A stretch of DNA of 64,000 nucleotides, from contig CACVBU010001167.1 in assembly GCA_902728285.1 (NCBI GenBank), forward strand, positions 31,657-95,656, written 5' to 3'. The DNA is from Clytia hemisphaerica (Eukaryota > Cnidaria > Hydrozoa > Leptothecata > Clytiidae). Each line of letters opens with the position of its first letter. Positions within the stretch are counted from its first letter, which is position 1. The translations under genes and the position numbers were made by a program. Of this stretch, positions 35,825 through 47,131 are shown piece after piece. The notes beneath the pieces were generated by a model that made no database searches, was not told the origin of the DNA, and saw nothing but the letters and a program-made list of their open reading frames with translations.

Positions 35825-37184
35825 TTAATATTGCGAGAAATTCAAAAGTTTGTTTGATAATCATCTAAAATCTGGATGATCCAAGTGGTCTGTCAACCTT
35901 GGCAGATTCTCGAGCATTGCCAAGGCCAAAGAGTGATTACTCAATTACTGCCACGCAAAGAGTAATGAAGATCTGCTCAGAGATTATATCCGGCGCAAAA
36001 AAATCTGACAATATAAATAGAATTTAAAGTACAATACCTGTATTGCATGTGTTGAATCAGGACAGGAAGTGTAGTGATAATTGCAACGAGAACAGAGTGA
36101 TGCCAATATCATATCAAATTGAAAATATTTCCATCTAAACAATTTTTTTAATACTTATGAATATCTAAAGTTTTAAAAGAAACGAAAAATAATAAAGTCT
36201 GTCCAGTCTCATTTTGTTCTTGATAGTAAAAAGAAAAGGTCTGGCTACTTCGAAAGCCTAGAGACATAGAGGCTTTCTTAGCAGAGTGTAAGCGAATAAG
36301 GCCCGGCAAAATCTACAACATGCTACGTGTCAAACTAGCTTTATAGAGTACGATTGACATCAAATTTAAACACATACACAGAACTTCGGGCATTAAATGT
36401 CCTAGTTAGAATCAGTGACACCATGTTCCCGAAAAAAATCCTGTACAGTGGTCAATGCAAGACTTTTCTGAGACGGAAAATGAATATTACACAGCAAATT
36501 AGCATATGTTCTTGAAATCTTTGTGAATTATTGTGAGTTTGGGGACGGAAAAGCCTTTTTATAGACTTCACTGCTAGAGAAATCCGTTTGAGATGGAAGA
36601 ACTTTTAACACTGCTAATAGTAGAAAATATTTTGTGGACAAAGTTGTTTTTAACGGAGCGGTAATTATATTTCTATGAATGTCTTTTAGTCAAACAACAT
36701 ATTAAAATAAAGATCGTTCCCCAGATCGTTTCATATCAAGTGATCAAAAAGAATACTATTTAGACCCACACGCGCACTCTTTTATAACTTATAGAAGTGG
36801 TCTAACACAGGACATTCTTTCGGAACACCCTGTAGAGCGTCCGACCAGAGACGTGCGAAATCTCCGTATTTAAAAAATAAAACGATGATTTTCCAATAAA
36901 AAGCCTGCTGGAATATTTACATGGCAAAGTCAGTGTATAAAGCTAGTTAACAAGATAATAGTCATTATTATATTCTAAGAGTACTACTTAAAAAAAGGCT
37001 CCTTTCAGACCCAAAACAATTCTTTTGATATCTGAATGCCTGATAGAGATATTATTTTGAGCTGTACAAATTTTGCACATACATTTTCCATACATTTCGT
37101 TACCAGCAATAAGTTGATTAAACTCTAGAACTTTTGATAAAAAAAATGTTAAAAGAGCGTCAATTATGTTTATTATAATTTCCA
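35825..37184. other. Intergenic, no gene
   Basis: AT-rich sequence downstream of the minus-strand phosphatase gene. TTTATT at 37169-37174 reads AATAAA on the minus strand, 11 bases past the stop, and may be its polyadenylation signal. Nothing else is recognised. Confidence 0.35.
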
Positions 37185-38868
37185 TTATAATTTGGATTTG
37201 GTTGTATTTTTGAAGAAGACAACAGTGACGGTGATGTCATCGTGAAAATTACGTTTCTGGTTGTCCGGAATCTGCATCATTTCGGACAAGCGATAATCGC
37301 TTCCTCCACCCAATGCATACTTAATCAACCTTGTGGTTGCATTTTCCGAAGGCTTCTTCCCATTCTCAACATCATCCAAGTAATCACCGACAATTTTGAC
37401 CGCCATCTCATTTGAAACTGTATCCCACAAACCGTCTGTCGCTAAAATCAAGAAGCCATCTTTTGCATTCAACTCTCTAGAAGTGATATCAGGTTGTGCG
37501 GTCAGATAGGGTGGTGTCAAGTAAATAGATTCTGGTACAATAGGTCTACCATACAAAACGTCCAACACTTTTCGATGTAACTCTAGACTCCATTTGTAAG
37601 GAATATCACCAAAAGCCCTCAATGGAGCCAACTGCCCTAGTAGCCTCCCTCGAAAAATGACAGCTTTTTCACCGGGATGAAGTCGTGTCAACCTTTTCAC
37701 TTCTTCGATGTTATCAAAATTATGATCTTCGCTCATGACATTTGGAAGCCAACTACCTTTAGTTGATTTTGTACCAATCACTGCTCGACAATCACCTGAT
37801 AGATAATAATTAATTTCATAATTTGGAAACTTTTTAGAACAATATCAAATACAACAATTTATCAGAATACTGCAGTACATTGTAAAAAGCGGCTTTGTTT
37901 TAAAGAATAACAAATAATATGATCATCAATCAACGAGAAGTGATAAAGAAAATGAGAGCTGAAGTAGAAATGAAGAATTTAGCGAAATTTATGACAATGT
38001 GTTTTAAAATATTTCCTTAGGCAAAAAATAATTATCTATTACCTGTATTAGCAACATAAAGCATCCGTCCTTTGAGATATGCTGAAACGGCTACAGCGCC
38101 AGAAAGTCCAGTCCATATCGCCTCATTGCACAAGCCATCAGGTATCGATTCTCGTGTAATATCTCTATCCAATGATAAATAGGTATATTTCAGTGCCTCT
38201 TCAATAGTCAGATTCTCCATAACTTCATTTGATTTTTCACTGAAATACCTGGTTCCACTTTTTATGGCTTCCTGTTTCTCCTTAAACGTTGGTGGCATTT
38301 TGAACGATAAACAATCGTCATTTGGGTTGCCGAGATATTTAACAAGGTCTGAAGGTAATAATTCTCCAGATAGAAATTTCTGTCTGGTTTCATTTGAAGT
38401 CATCGCCAATGTCGTATAAACTGGTAATCGTAAACGAAGACTTTCAGAGCAATGCCATCCACTATGACCATCATAAATTCCAAAAAAATATTCATTGTCA
38501 ATATCAAAAACACATTCACAATGCCTGTCTTCGATAGGATTATTAGCGTTGTAATGGTTAGTCTCAAACCAATTTACACAGCTATCCACTTGTTTCATAG
38601 TATGTGAGTATTCTTGTCTTTTCAACTTTTGAGTAATATGCTCATCGGATAGAGTATCTTTTTGTTGAGATGTGGAAGAGATGAGTTTTGAATACCAACT
38701 TTCACCGCCTTCATCTGCATTTAACCTTTGATAAGTTTGAAAAAATCTGCAATCTTTCCAATAAGATACCCCAACAACAGCCGCAGCTGCAAAAGGTATC
38801 AATCTAGTCCCTCTGGATAGCATAATGCTGGTTGGGAGTTGAACAACACGTCTACATAATATTTCCAT
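37185..38868 (-). CDS. pdp: Pyruvate dehydrogenase phosphatase, mitochondrial
   Basis: Two exons (38868-38043 and 37795-37185) join inside a Gly codon (VANT-G-DCRA) to give 478 residues, about the usual family length. The first 35 residues are basic and hydrophobic, as expected for a mitochondrial presequence. The PPM fold motifs are all there: IEDRHC with the metal-binding acidic residues (113-114), DGHSG (133-137), GLSGAVAV, VANTGDCRAV, ILATDGLWD (about 391-400) and the C-terminal HDDITVTVVFF (about 460-470). This Mg/Mn-dependent serine phosphatase removes the inhibitory phosphate from the E1-alpha subunit and reactivates the pyruvate dehydrogenase complex in the matrix. Animals with one such gene usually have a PDP1/PDP2 ancestor type; I did not try to separate them. 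It looks intact. Confidence 0.93.
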
Positions 38869-39794
38869 ATATATTAGTTTGAGCTAAAGAAGAAGAAAAC
38901 ACTGGCGTATTATTGTGAAAATTTTAAATCATTTCAGTAATGAAAACAAAAACAAGAAGAAATCAACAGCTCTGTTAACATTGAATACATGGTGAGAAAC
39001 AAAATGATGAACTTATTGGGCCTTTAGATAACACAAAAAGATAAAGTTTTGGACACGATATTTTTGAATTCATTTTTTTTATAAAAATCGCTTTAAAATC
39101 AAAAGCAGAAGACCTGTTTGTAAAATATTTACTGTTTACATTTTAAAATAACAAAATAAAAAGGTATAAAGTTTAAGAAAAAACTTTCTACAAAAAGGAC
39201 CTCGACGTGAATTTGCATGATGCATTACACAGTACAAGATGTAAATGCACTTTGGAAGTAAAATTAAACTAATATACTTTTAAATATTTTATTTAGCTAA
39301 AATCTATAATTATCAAATGTTTGCAATTACTTTAGTGTTAATGAAAATAAACGGTGGCTTTGAAAAGTTGTAATTAACAATTTGAATTACAGTTTTTTAC
39401 ACCCCCCCCCAGCTTTCCTATGTAGCAGATTAAAATTATCAAAAATTTCTCAAAGAGGAGCTCGAAAAGCCTCTTAGATATTCTTTACAACAACATCATG
39501 GTTTACTTCTGCTCTTGAATAAACATAAACTCACAAAGAGAAGTCTTATATTTAAAGTCATGTAATTTGATTACATATAACTCTCGCCACTCTTTATTTC
39601 CATTTGAACGATAACATAATTTCTTGTTTTTTAATAAAGGATAATATACTCATGTTATGATTGTTGTATGTATAATAAATATCATATTATATGAAATCTA
39701 AACTGAACTGAAACTATTGATTGCACTTTGACAGCAGATTTCATGACAAAAAGGGTCATAAGGCCATAATCAAGGCAAACAACAGTGATTGACC
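38869..39794. other. Intergenic between pdp and CD225 gene
   Basis: About 0.9 kb between two minus-strand genes. It must hold the pdp promoter and the 3' end of the CD225 gene. AT-rich, with a short C run near 39405. No motif stands out. Confidence 0.4.
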
Positions 39795-42700
39795 CTATAA
39801 AGTGTGTGTAACTTCTGTCGATATTGTGAAATACAACGCTATTCCCACAACAATAATCAAAATACCATAAATAATTGCTAAAGCTGATAATTTTTTTGCA
39901 GCTACAGAATGCTTCCAAGCTTCGTCAATATCACCCCTACGAATACATTTCATAACCTGATAGAAAAATGAAAACAAACATTATTAGACTCTCCCATAAT
40001 TCAAAAGTAATTTAATTAACATGACATCAGTAATTAACTAATTAGCTGCAGATCAGATTTAATTTATGTCCAATGTTCATTCAAAACCATACAGGAAAAG
40101 CATGCATACCTTATCAGATTTGTAAATAGCGGCTACAGCCAAAGGGAAACAACAAAATAGTAAAGAAAGCCATGCATATCCAGAATAATCGGAAGGTACG
40201 AGCTGAGAACCTTGTAATTGGTTTGTCTCTATTGGTACAGGATTTCCCTGAAATGATAGATAAACAAAAAAACATGAAATCAACGATGTAAAAATAATAG
40301 ATAACCAACTACCTCTAGAAGGCACTTCTCCCAAGAGAACAACCATTATTAATTTCGCTTAGCGAAAGTATTACAATAGCCTTCCGTGTGTCTGGCGAGA
40401 CATTTTTTGGGGCGCAAATTATGGCGTGGGCGTATGGCTGCGGGCGTACTACGGCAAATATTCTAAAGGTGGACTCACTCACAAAGATAAAAAGTGATAA
40501 AAAACATGGCTTTTCTTAATAAATAAAATACGCTAGTGCAAGAAGTGTAACCAATCATTTGTAAACATTCATCGTGAGAATTTTTTAATGGCTGCTTGAT
40601 TGCACATCAGACATGCTTTTGAAACTTTGCTGCTGCTGTATAAATTTTTATCATATTTTCTGGTCTTTTGTAGAGTGTTTAAAGAGGTTTAATATTTCTT
40701 TACTACTAAGTATTTTATGTTTGTGTAGTTAGTGAATGCACCAATAAATTGATCATGCTCAGTAAGTAGTAGTACAAAAAGAGTTAATTTTCCACAACAA
40801 ACAACAACATTATTAACCTTTTCTTCTCTTCTTCACCAAAACTACAAACAGCACAGGTATAATACTTTTTTCTTTTTTTCACCAGATAGTTACCTGTTAA
40901 TAGTGAAACCAGTTGTGACAAACAGTCAGTTTTAGCAAGTACGTTGAAGTCGGGTAACTTGCATCAGTGGAGGGTAACTTGCACAGCCAGCTGCACAGCC
41001 ATCAAATGACTGACCAATCAAAGCAGCAAAATTTCAAAACAAATGAACTACGCAGCACCACTTGCAGCTCTAGCCTACCATTTTTGTTTTGATCTAACTT
41101 TGTCATTTGTAGTTTAATGACCAAATAAGTCAATCATTTGAGGGCTTTTTTTTATGCAAGTTACCCAATCTCACGGTATTTCTTATAGAGAAATCATTTC
41201 AATTGAAATTCAGCAATCATTTTTGTATAATCAAAACGACCCTGCCTAGACACTGCCGTACATTGTCATTGTACGGTGATTTACGGTGGGGTGTACAATG
41301 CCGGACAAAAGGTTGTAGGAAAATGAAATTTCAGTGAAAAATGATGAGAAATAGAGCAAAATGACTCTTCAATGTGTCTGAAAGGGGATGGAAGTTAAGA
41401 AAAACACTTTTGAAGTCGTTGCATTGCTTTTGAATTGCTTTTGAGGGGACCACAAGCAAAAAATCAGCGTTTTGATACTGGTGTAAGCCAGGTAATCAAG
41501 CCCTTGTGGTTTGCCCTTGCGGTTAGACTGCAGTGGGTGACTTTCAAAGAACAGCTTTGAACGGGTTTGGAAAGCACCCAGAGCCTCTTGGGAACTTGTT
41601 TTTGGTCGATATTGAAGTATTTTGCAAATACTTTAGGCGTACAAACTTTCGCGAGCAGAAACTTTCGCGAGGACGAAAAATCGCGAAATTCACGACATTT
41701 ACTTTCGCGAATTTAACGGAAAAATATTTTTCGCGAGCATTAACTTTCGCGAATCCAGACGTAAAATTGAGAATTTTCACATGAAAAAATGGCTTAGAGG
41801 GGCAAATACTTTTTGGATTGGCTTGAAATATTTGTCTTTTGACTTATTAGTATTTTAGCAGGCTAAAAAGGGCCATAAAAGTTACATTTTATTCAAAGTT
41901 TGAAGTTTTACAGATTTTCTATTTTGTCAAGAATTTTTCGCGAGCATAAACTTTCGCGAATGGCCCTTCCTAGAATTTTTAAAGACATTTACTTTCGCGA
42001 AAAGGGCCAAAATTCGCGAAAATCGCGAAAGTTTCTGCTCGCGAAAGTTTCTACGCCTAAAGTATTGCAGAAGTCTACAAACCTTTTGTCCAGCATTGTA
42101 CAGATGACAGATAATACAGCAGATTTCAAATTAACCTATTTTCACCGCTGTACAAAGGACATTTAGATCCAGCCCCACCGTACACCACTGCACAATGAAT
42201 GTACAGCAGTCCCTCGTTAATGATGACAGTTTTTTATCCGATGAAGTTTGATTGGTGTTCGATGAGTCTGGTTAGTAAAAGTTCCAGCTTTTCCTCCCCG
42301 ATGGGATGATAGATATTGGCTCGCTCTTTAAGCTTTAGCATGGACGTCAGCTAATAAGCTGTCGGAATGTTAAAAGAATGGGCAACAAGGTAATAAATCA
42401 AACTAATCAAACTTCACCGATCTTGATACAGCTTGATACACCTTTTGCTAATTAGGATTTTAATTTTGAACCATGGTACGTTGTTTGTATAAGATTCCCA
42501 CTTCCGCACTAAGATTCTTGTTACTTTTATGGAACTTTCCCCTATATATTTTTCACGGGATAGTCGGCAAGAGATTGGGGAGGGTTTGTTTAATGGGATG
42601 CAGTTTAAAGCAGTTATAAAGGAGTCAAAGTTTAATCTCGAGGAGTATTGTTTCTTTAAAGCTTAAAGTTGGCTAGTTTTTACCCTGCAATTTTCTAGTC

Positions 42701-45455
42701 CAGAAGCTGGAGCTCAACTACACTCATTTTTTTTATAAGCATAACGTTTATAAGCATACTGAAGGTCAAATTTCCAGAAAAATTAAGCATTGAGGCTCAG
42801 CCAAAGAAATTTTTAGAATCATAATTTCCCAAACTTCAGAAAATACATGTAACAGAAGAATGAAGAAGAGAATTACAAACAAAATTCGAAAAATTGGTGA
42901 TTTTGTTTTGTTTAATCTCTTATAAATAACACAACTTGGTCTCTTAAGAATGTACACTATCTAAACTTACATAATTTTTTTACCAAGCATAGGGTTAAGC
43001 ATAATTTGAGTCTCAAAATTGAGCTTTACTTAAGCATAGTGAGCTTCAGCCGAAATTTACCGTATGCTTATAAAAAAAATGAGTGTGCTTTTTGCCTTTA
43101 ATGGGCACTCCAGAAAATGTCTGTACATAGGGGTGGAGGATATAGTGTCTGGAGGGGAGGGTAGTGAAAAATCTACAAAATTTGCCTTGTCCTGGGGGGG
43201 GTAAACTTGCTCTCGATGGGATCAACTCACAACTGATGCTTGTCCGGGACGGGAGGGGGGGGGCTAGACCTGTTGTCCGGGGGATCAAAAGTCAATGTCC
43301 AGGGGGGGATTTCCAAAAAATGTTATATCCTTCACCCCCTCCCCCTTATTCAAATTTTTTCTGGAAAAGTCCAATGATTTTGATGGTGGTGGGCCATCAT
43401 TCATATCAGAAAGCGAAGATAGTATACAACAGATTTTTCTGACTAGCCATTTTTCTCAATTTTAGATAAATTCTACTGTTTATAAAAAGAAGTTGATATA
43501 AACTTTGAGCAAGTGAAAGGAGTCTTTATCACAAGTTCCTTCAAAGCACAAAATGAGGTTTCTGGCATCAAAGAATGAAAAGTTCATTTTTTCTTCTTCG
43601 TTTTCAAAAAAAAATTTTTTCTCAAGTATACACGTTTTTTTTTTTATAAGGAACCTTAACTTTGCTCTGTGCCTGGAGTTCCTTATTTTTACAGAGAATT
43701 TCAGTCTCAAAGTTCCTTATCGAGTTCCTTACTACATAGGAAATTTTGAACTTTTTGCCCCTTAAAAGATCAAAATTTGGTCAAATTAGTCCCAATAAGG
43801 TACATTATTTTCAAATCCACTTATTCTCAGCCTGAGCAGTTCCTTAACAATTCCTTATTTTTTGAACCATTTTCAGCCTCGAGTTCCTTATAAACGTGTT
43901 TCTTATTAAAAAAAAAACGTGTATTGCAGTTCTCTGAATTATTCTGAATCGAAAGATTTTGTTTACGCTTTATAGAATAGAATTCCTTAGTCGCATTTTT
44001 TAAGGAATCTTTTCTCTAATGGATTGAGATTTTTCATAAAAAAACAGGGTATCTATGACCTGTGTGTACAATACATTGTGTATATTTTGTGTAACGCTTC
44101 ATTCAAAATGCATAATGCTGCAGGAGTCACGTTTCACGCGTCTTCGTCGTTGATGTTCAAGTATTATGCGAAATTTTTTCGACTTTAAAGTCGTCTTGTT
44201 TTCCTATTGAAATGAGCACTCCTTTAAATAGATCTGTGTGCAGGCGTGTTATGCTTTTAGCTAGATTTTGACACACTTTTTGACATCCACTGAATTGATA
44301 GAAAATTTGAATTGTTATTTACTGCAAATTTTGGAATTTTTTTCAAAAGATAAAGGTACCAATCTTTAGACAAATTGACTACGGATCGGCCTGATACCAC
44401 TTAATCTTCATCTAGATAAATAAACGCTCATAAAATGATGTTATCTGAAAAATATATGTGTGATTTGAAGTGCGATATCTCACGAATCAAAAGTGCATGA
44501 AGGTTGCCTGATACAAAATAAACAGATGAATGTTTATAGAACAATAATATCTAATCAAAAAATTCCTTCTGTGAGGCTGCCTATAGGAAAATACACTTTT
44601 TCTAACCCAAATTTTGGAAAAATATACATCACGTGATCGATTCTGTCCAATAGAAGGTTGCAAATGAAGCAAGTTTTTATTTAATTGCACTTTTTACGAT
44701 GCAAAATGTCATTAATATTTTTACAACCATAACACGGATGTTTTTTGAGATTCAAGGCAAGTTGGTTATCTATTATTTTTACATCGTTGATGAAATACAG
44801 CAGCATGGGAGTCTTTCTACCTAGAAGTATGGGTAGTAAGCACATGATCCGGATAGTCATTTTCATAGTGGTTTTGAATTTTTCCAAGTAACATCACTTA
44901 CTTTCTATTGTAAGTGAAAATTTCAACTATTGCATACATGTATCACGAAGATTCATTTCCAGAAATTTCTAAAATAACGCTGAAAATAATATAATCCATT
45001 AAAGAGAGATCCAACCAATATCAAAATAAACAAACCTGAAAGAGACCAGGCTGTACAACCATAGCTGGACTATTTGCTGTTGAATAGTAACCATTGTCGT
45101 CAAAAGATGGTCTCTCAGTCTCATACCGTCTGCCTTGAAAATTTTCAGATATGACTTGGTCTTTATAGCTACCATTAGGACTCCTTCCTATGAATATCCA
45201 AATAAAATTAGGGGTAAAATTATTTACTTTGTTTACAATTGAATGATTTTATAGATATAAAAACTTACGTAGCTTAAAACAGGTTCCTTTCGTTCATTAA
45301 GATTTCCACCATAAAAGATCTGATTATTTGAAAAAAGGGTTTTTAAAGACCTCAATTTGTGACCATTGTAACTTTATAATCTCAGCCCAATTGCCTACAG
45401 AAATAGTAAATATGAAAAACATACCTTTTCGCAATAAAGGTTCTCTATCTTCCAT
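39795..45455 (-). CDS. CD225/dispanin-family two-TM protein
   Basis: Four exons (45455-45425, 45187-45036, 40247-40110, 39956-39795) join in phase to 160 residues. The start MEDREPLLR carries an acidic dileucine-like signal (EPLL), which could send the protein to endosomes. Residues 12-80 are polar and Tyr/Pro-rich (DDNGYYSTANSPAM). The CD225 domain follows: first membrane segment about 85-102 with FCCFPLAVAAIY (Cys pair 93-94, likely palmitoylated by family analogy), then the loop KCIRRGDIDEAWKHSVAAKK, then the second segment about 130-150. CD225 proteins include IFITM, PRRT and SynDIG groups and act in membrane fusion or receptor trafficking; which one this resembles most is unclear. The 4.8-kb second intron is packed with small transposons. 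It looks intact. Confidence 0.88.
40940..41178. mobile_element. MITE, GAAGTCGGGTAACTTGC family, copy 1
   Basis: In the CD225 intron. Left end TACGTTGAAGTCGGGTAACT; the right end GCAAGTTACCCAATCTCACG-GTA is a mutated complement. The interior shares CCATCAAATGACTGACCAAT and CATTTGAGGGCT with the copy at 56262-56493. Confidence 0.8.
41629..42064. mobile_element. MITE rich in CTTTCGCGA, copy 1
   Basis: In the CD225 intron. The ends TACTTTAGGCGTACAAACTT and AAGTTTCTACGCCTAAAGTA are inverted. TTTCGCGA or its complement recurs many times on both arms. The flanks TTGCAAA and TTGCAGA may be an aged target duplication. A second copy is at 61824-62233. ORFs on both strands here are shadows. Confidence 0.85.
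43103..43372. mobile_element. Decayed TIR element, relative of 35138-35434
   Basis: In the CD225 intron. GGGCACTCCAGAAAATGTCT and TTTTTTCTGGAAAAGTCC form imperfect ends. Internally, TCC..GGGGGG blocks recur as in 35138-35434, but with long G runs. Confidence 0.55.
43629..43923. mobile_element. Inverted-repeat element, TACACGTTTTTT ends
   Basis: In the CD225 intron. TACACG followed by a T run and ATAAGGAACC opens it; a GTTCCTTATAAACGTG block, then an A run and ACGTGTA, closes it. GTTCCTTA recurs seven or more times inside. Related to the ends at 2510-3012. Confidence 0.6.
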
Positions 45456-45590
45456 TGTCAGTCAAAGTCAATAAGTCACATATTCTATTTTAGTGAAACT
45501 GAAAAATCAAGCAGGTTGATCAGAAAAACTGCACCCCTAGAATTTTTAAAATAGCTTTTCTTCTGTTTATTGCATTGTAATCGAATCTTC
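45456..45590 (-). promoter_or_regulatory. Probable CD225 gene 5' flank
   Basis: Immediately upstream of the minus-strand start at 45455. Assigned by position only; no TATA or initiator motif is convincing. The TATCGATA-rich array begins just beyond it. Confidence 0.25.
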
Positions 45591-45599
45591 AAAAACTCA

Positions 45600-46150
45600 G
45601 ACTTTTATCGATAAGAATTTGACGATCCCAACTTAGCGATAGGAGCTTCATCGATAAAAATTTAACGATAAATATTCGTGAAAGAAGTCATTGCAGTGCA
45701 ATTTAGCGATAGAAACTTATCGATCCATTTCTTCATAAATTTCACTACAGTTTCTCTCTTATGCTTAGTTTTCGTAATTCGCTTTCTTTGTAGCATTTAC
45801 AAGTGTCTCTTAGGCTTAGTTTTATCAGTTCGCTTTCTTCGTAACTTTTACACGTGTCTCTTATGTTTTGTTTTATGAACTCGCTTTCTTCGTAACTTTT
45901 ACAAGCTCCTCTTATTATTAGTTTTATCGATTTACTTTCTTCGTAACTTTTATGAGCCTCTCTAATACTTAATTTTATCGATATGCTTTCTTCATAACTT
46001 TCACGAGCGTCTTTTATGTTTGTATCGATAAGGAAGTTCTATCAACAATTCTATTGCTATTAAAGGATTATCGATAAATCTATTGTTGGAAAGTTTTTAT
46101 CGATAACGATAAAGTTTTATTGTTAAAAAAATGTATCGATAAAAGAAGAA
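45600..46150. repeat. ATCGATA-rich element with ~58-bp tandem core
   Basis: Between about 45735 and 46025 five units of roughly 58 bases repeat the theme CGCTTTCTTCGTAACTTTTA-C then CTCTTAT..TTAGTTTTAT. They are flanked on both sides by many ATCGATAA or TTATCGAT copies in both directions. The overall layout suggests a foldback-type element. Confidence 0.65.
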
Positions 46151-46945
46151 GAATTTACATCAACACTGATCTTGGGAGGGGGAATTTTTCAAGAAATTGC
46201 CACATATTTTGTCACAGATTGTAGTTGATAAACTATGATAATTTTGGAAAAAAAGACTGAATGACCAAGTGAATTTTGAGTTTGACCAACTGGATTTCAT
46301 ACCAGTCGGACATCATGCCCGACTGACTAAAAATATTTATATATATATATTATATATTATATACTAGACATTTAGCTAGTTTTATACCTAGATTATTCTT
46401 ATAAATGTAATAGTGCTTACTTTAATGTGTTTTTATTTTTTCTATTGTCTTGATTTTAGTTGGAGACAATAGTATAGTGTTTTTAAATTTTTGTCGAGGA
46501 GTATCTGCTTGCACATCATGCCTCCCTTGCTAATTTTAGATTGTTCTCGTGAGAATTTTTTATCATTTCTGTTTTTTAACACTTTTAAATACCTGTACAT
46601 AAAGTTTTTTATCAATTAATTTTTCCTTTATAAATTTAATTTCTATTCCCTAAGTATTTCTTTTATCAAACAAACCCTTTTATTCTTTTAATAATTTTTT
46701 TATTTTTTTATTCCCTTGACGATTATATTGTTAGCCAGAAATCATGTAAATACCACCTCAGTTTGTACAGACTTCATTACTTGACAAAGACAAACGTCGA
46801 AATATTGTACACGTGTGTGTGTTTTTTCTGTGAAGTTATATATTATATAAATTGTGTTTATTAAGTGCTATTAAGGTATGTGGAAACCTTCTACACCACA
46901 CCTGACTCTTTTATTAAAAGCTTTCGATAGAGATGGATTTAAATT
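46151..46945. other. AT-rich intergenic, possible retroelement tail
   Basis: A (TA)n run lies at about 46335-46365. Near 46775-46820 the sequence ACTTGACAAAGACAAACGTC followed by GAAATATTG resembles 3' tails of some cnidarian retroelements, but no coding part is attached. Weak call. Confidence 0.3.
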
Positions 46946-47083
46946 CATGATATGCAACACTGGAGAGTCTTCCAAGAATTTTTAAAAAGTTCAACCCAAT
47001 ACGTCACTTTTTCTATTGTTTAAGTGACGTATTGGGTTGAACTTTCAGAATTCTCAGAAGACTCTCCTGTGTTGCATATCATG
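46946..47083. repeat. 138-bp near-perfect hairpin
   Basis: The left arm starts CATGATATGCAACACTGGAG and the right arm ends with its complement. Arms of about 66 bases face each other across CTATTG. They include AAGTTCAACCCAATACGTCA and its exact complement. Weaker pairing (CGATAGAGA with TCTCTATCG) extends outward to roughly 46918-47131. Probably a very short MITE; transcription would give a long hairpin RNA. Confidence 0.85.
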
Positions 47084-47131
47084 AAAAGTAAAGGTATGCA
47101 TTTTTGGAAAGCTCATTAAATTCTCTATCGA

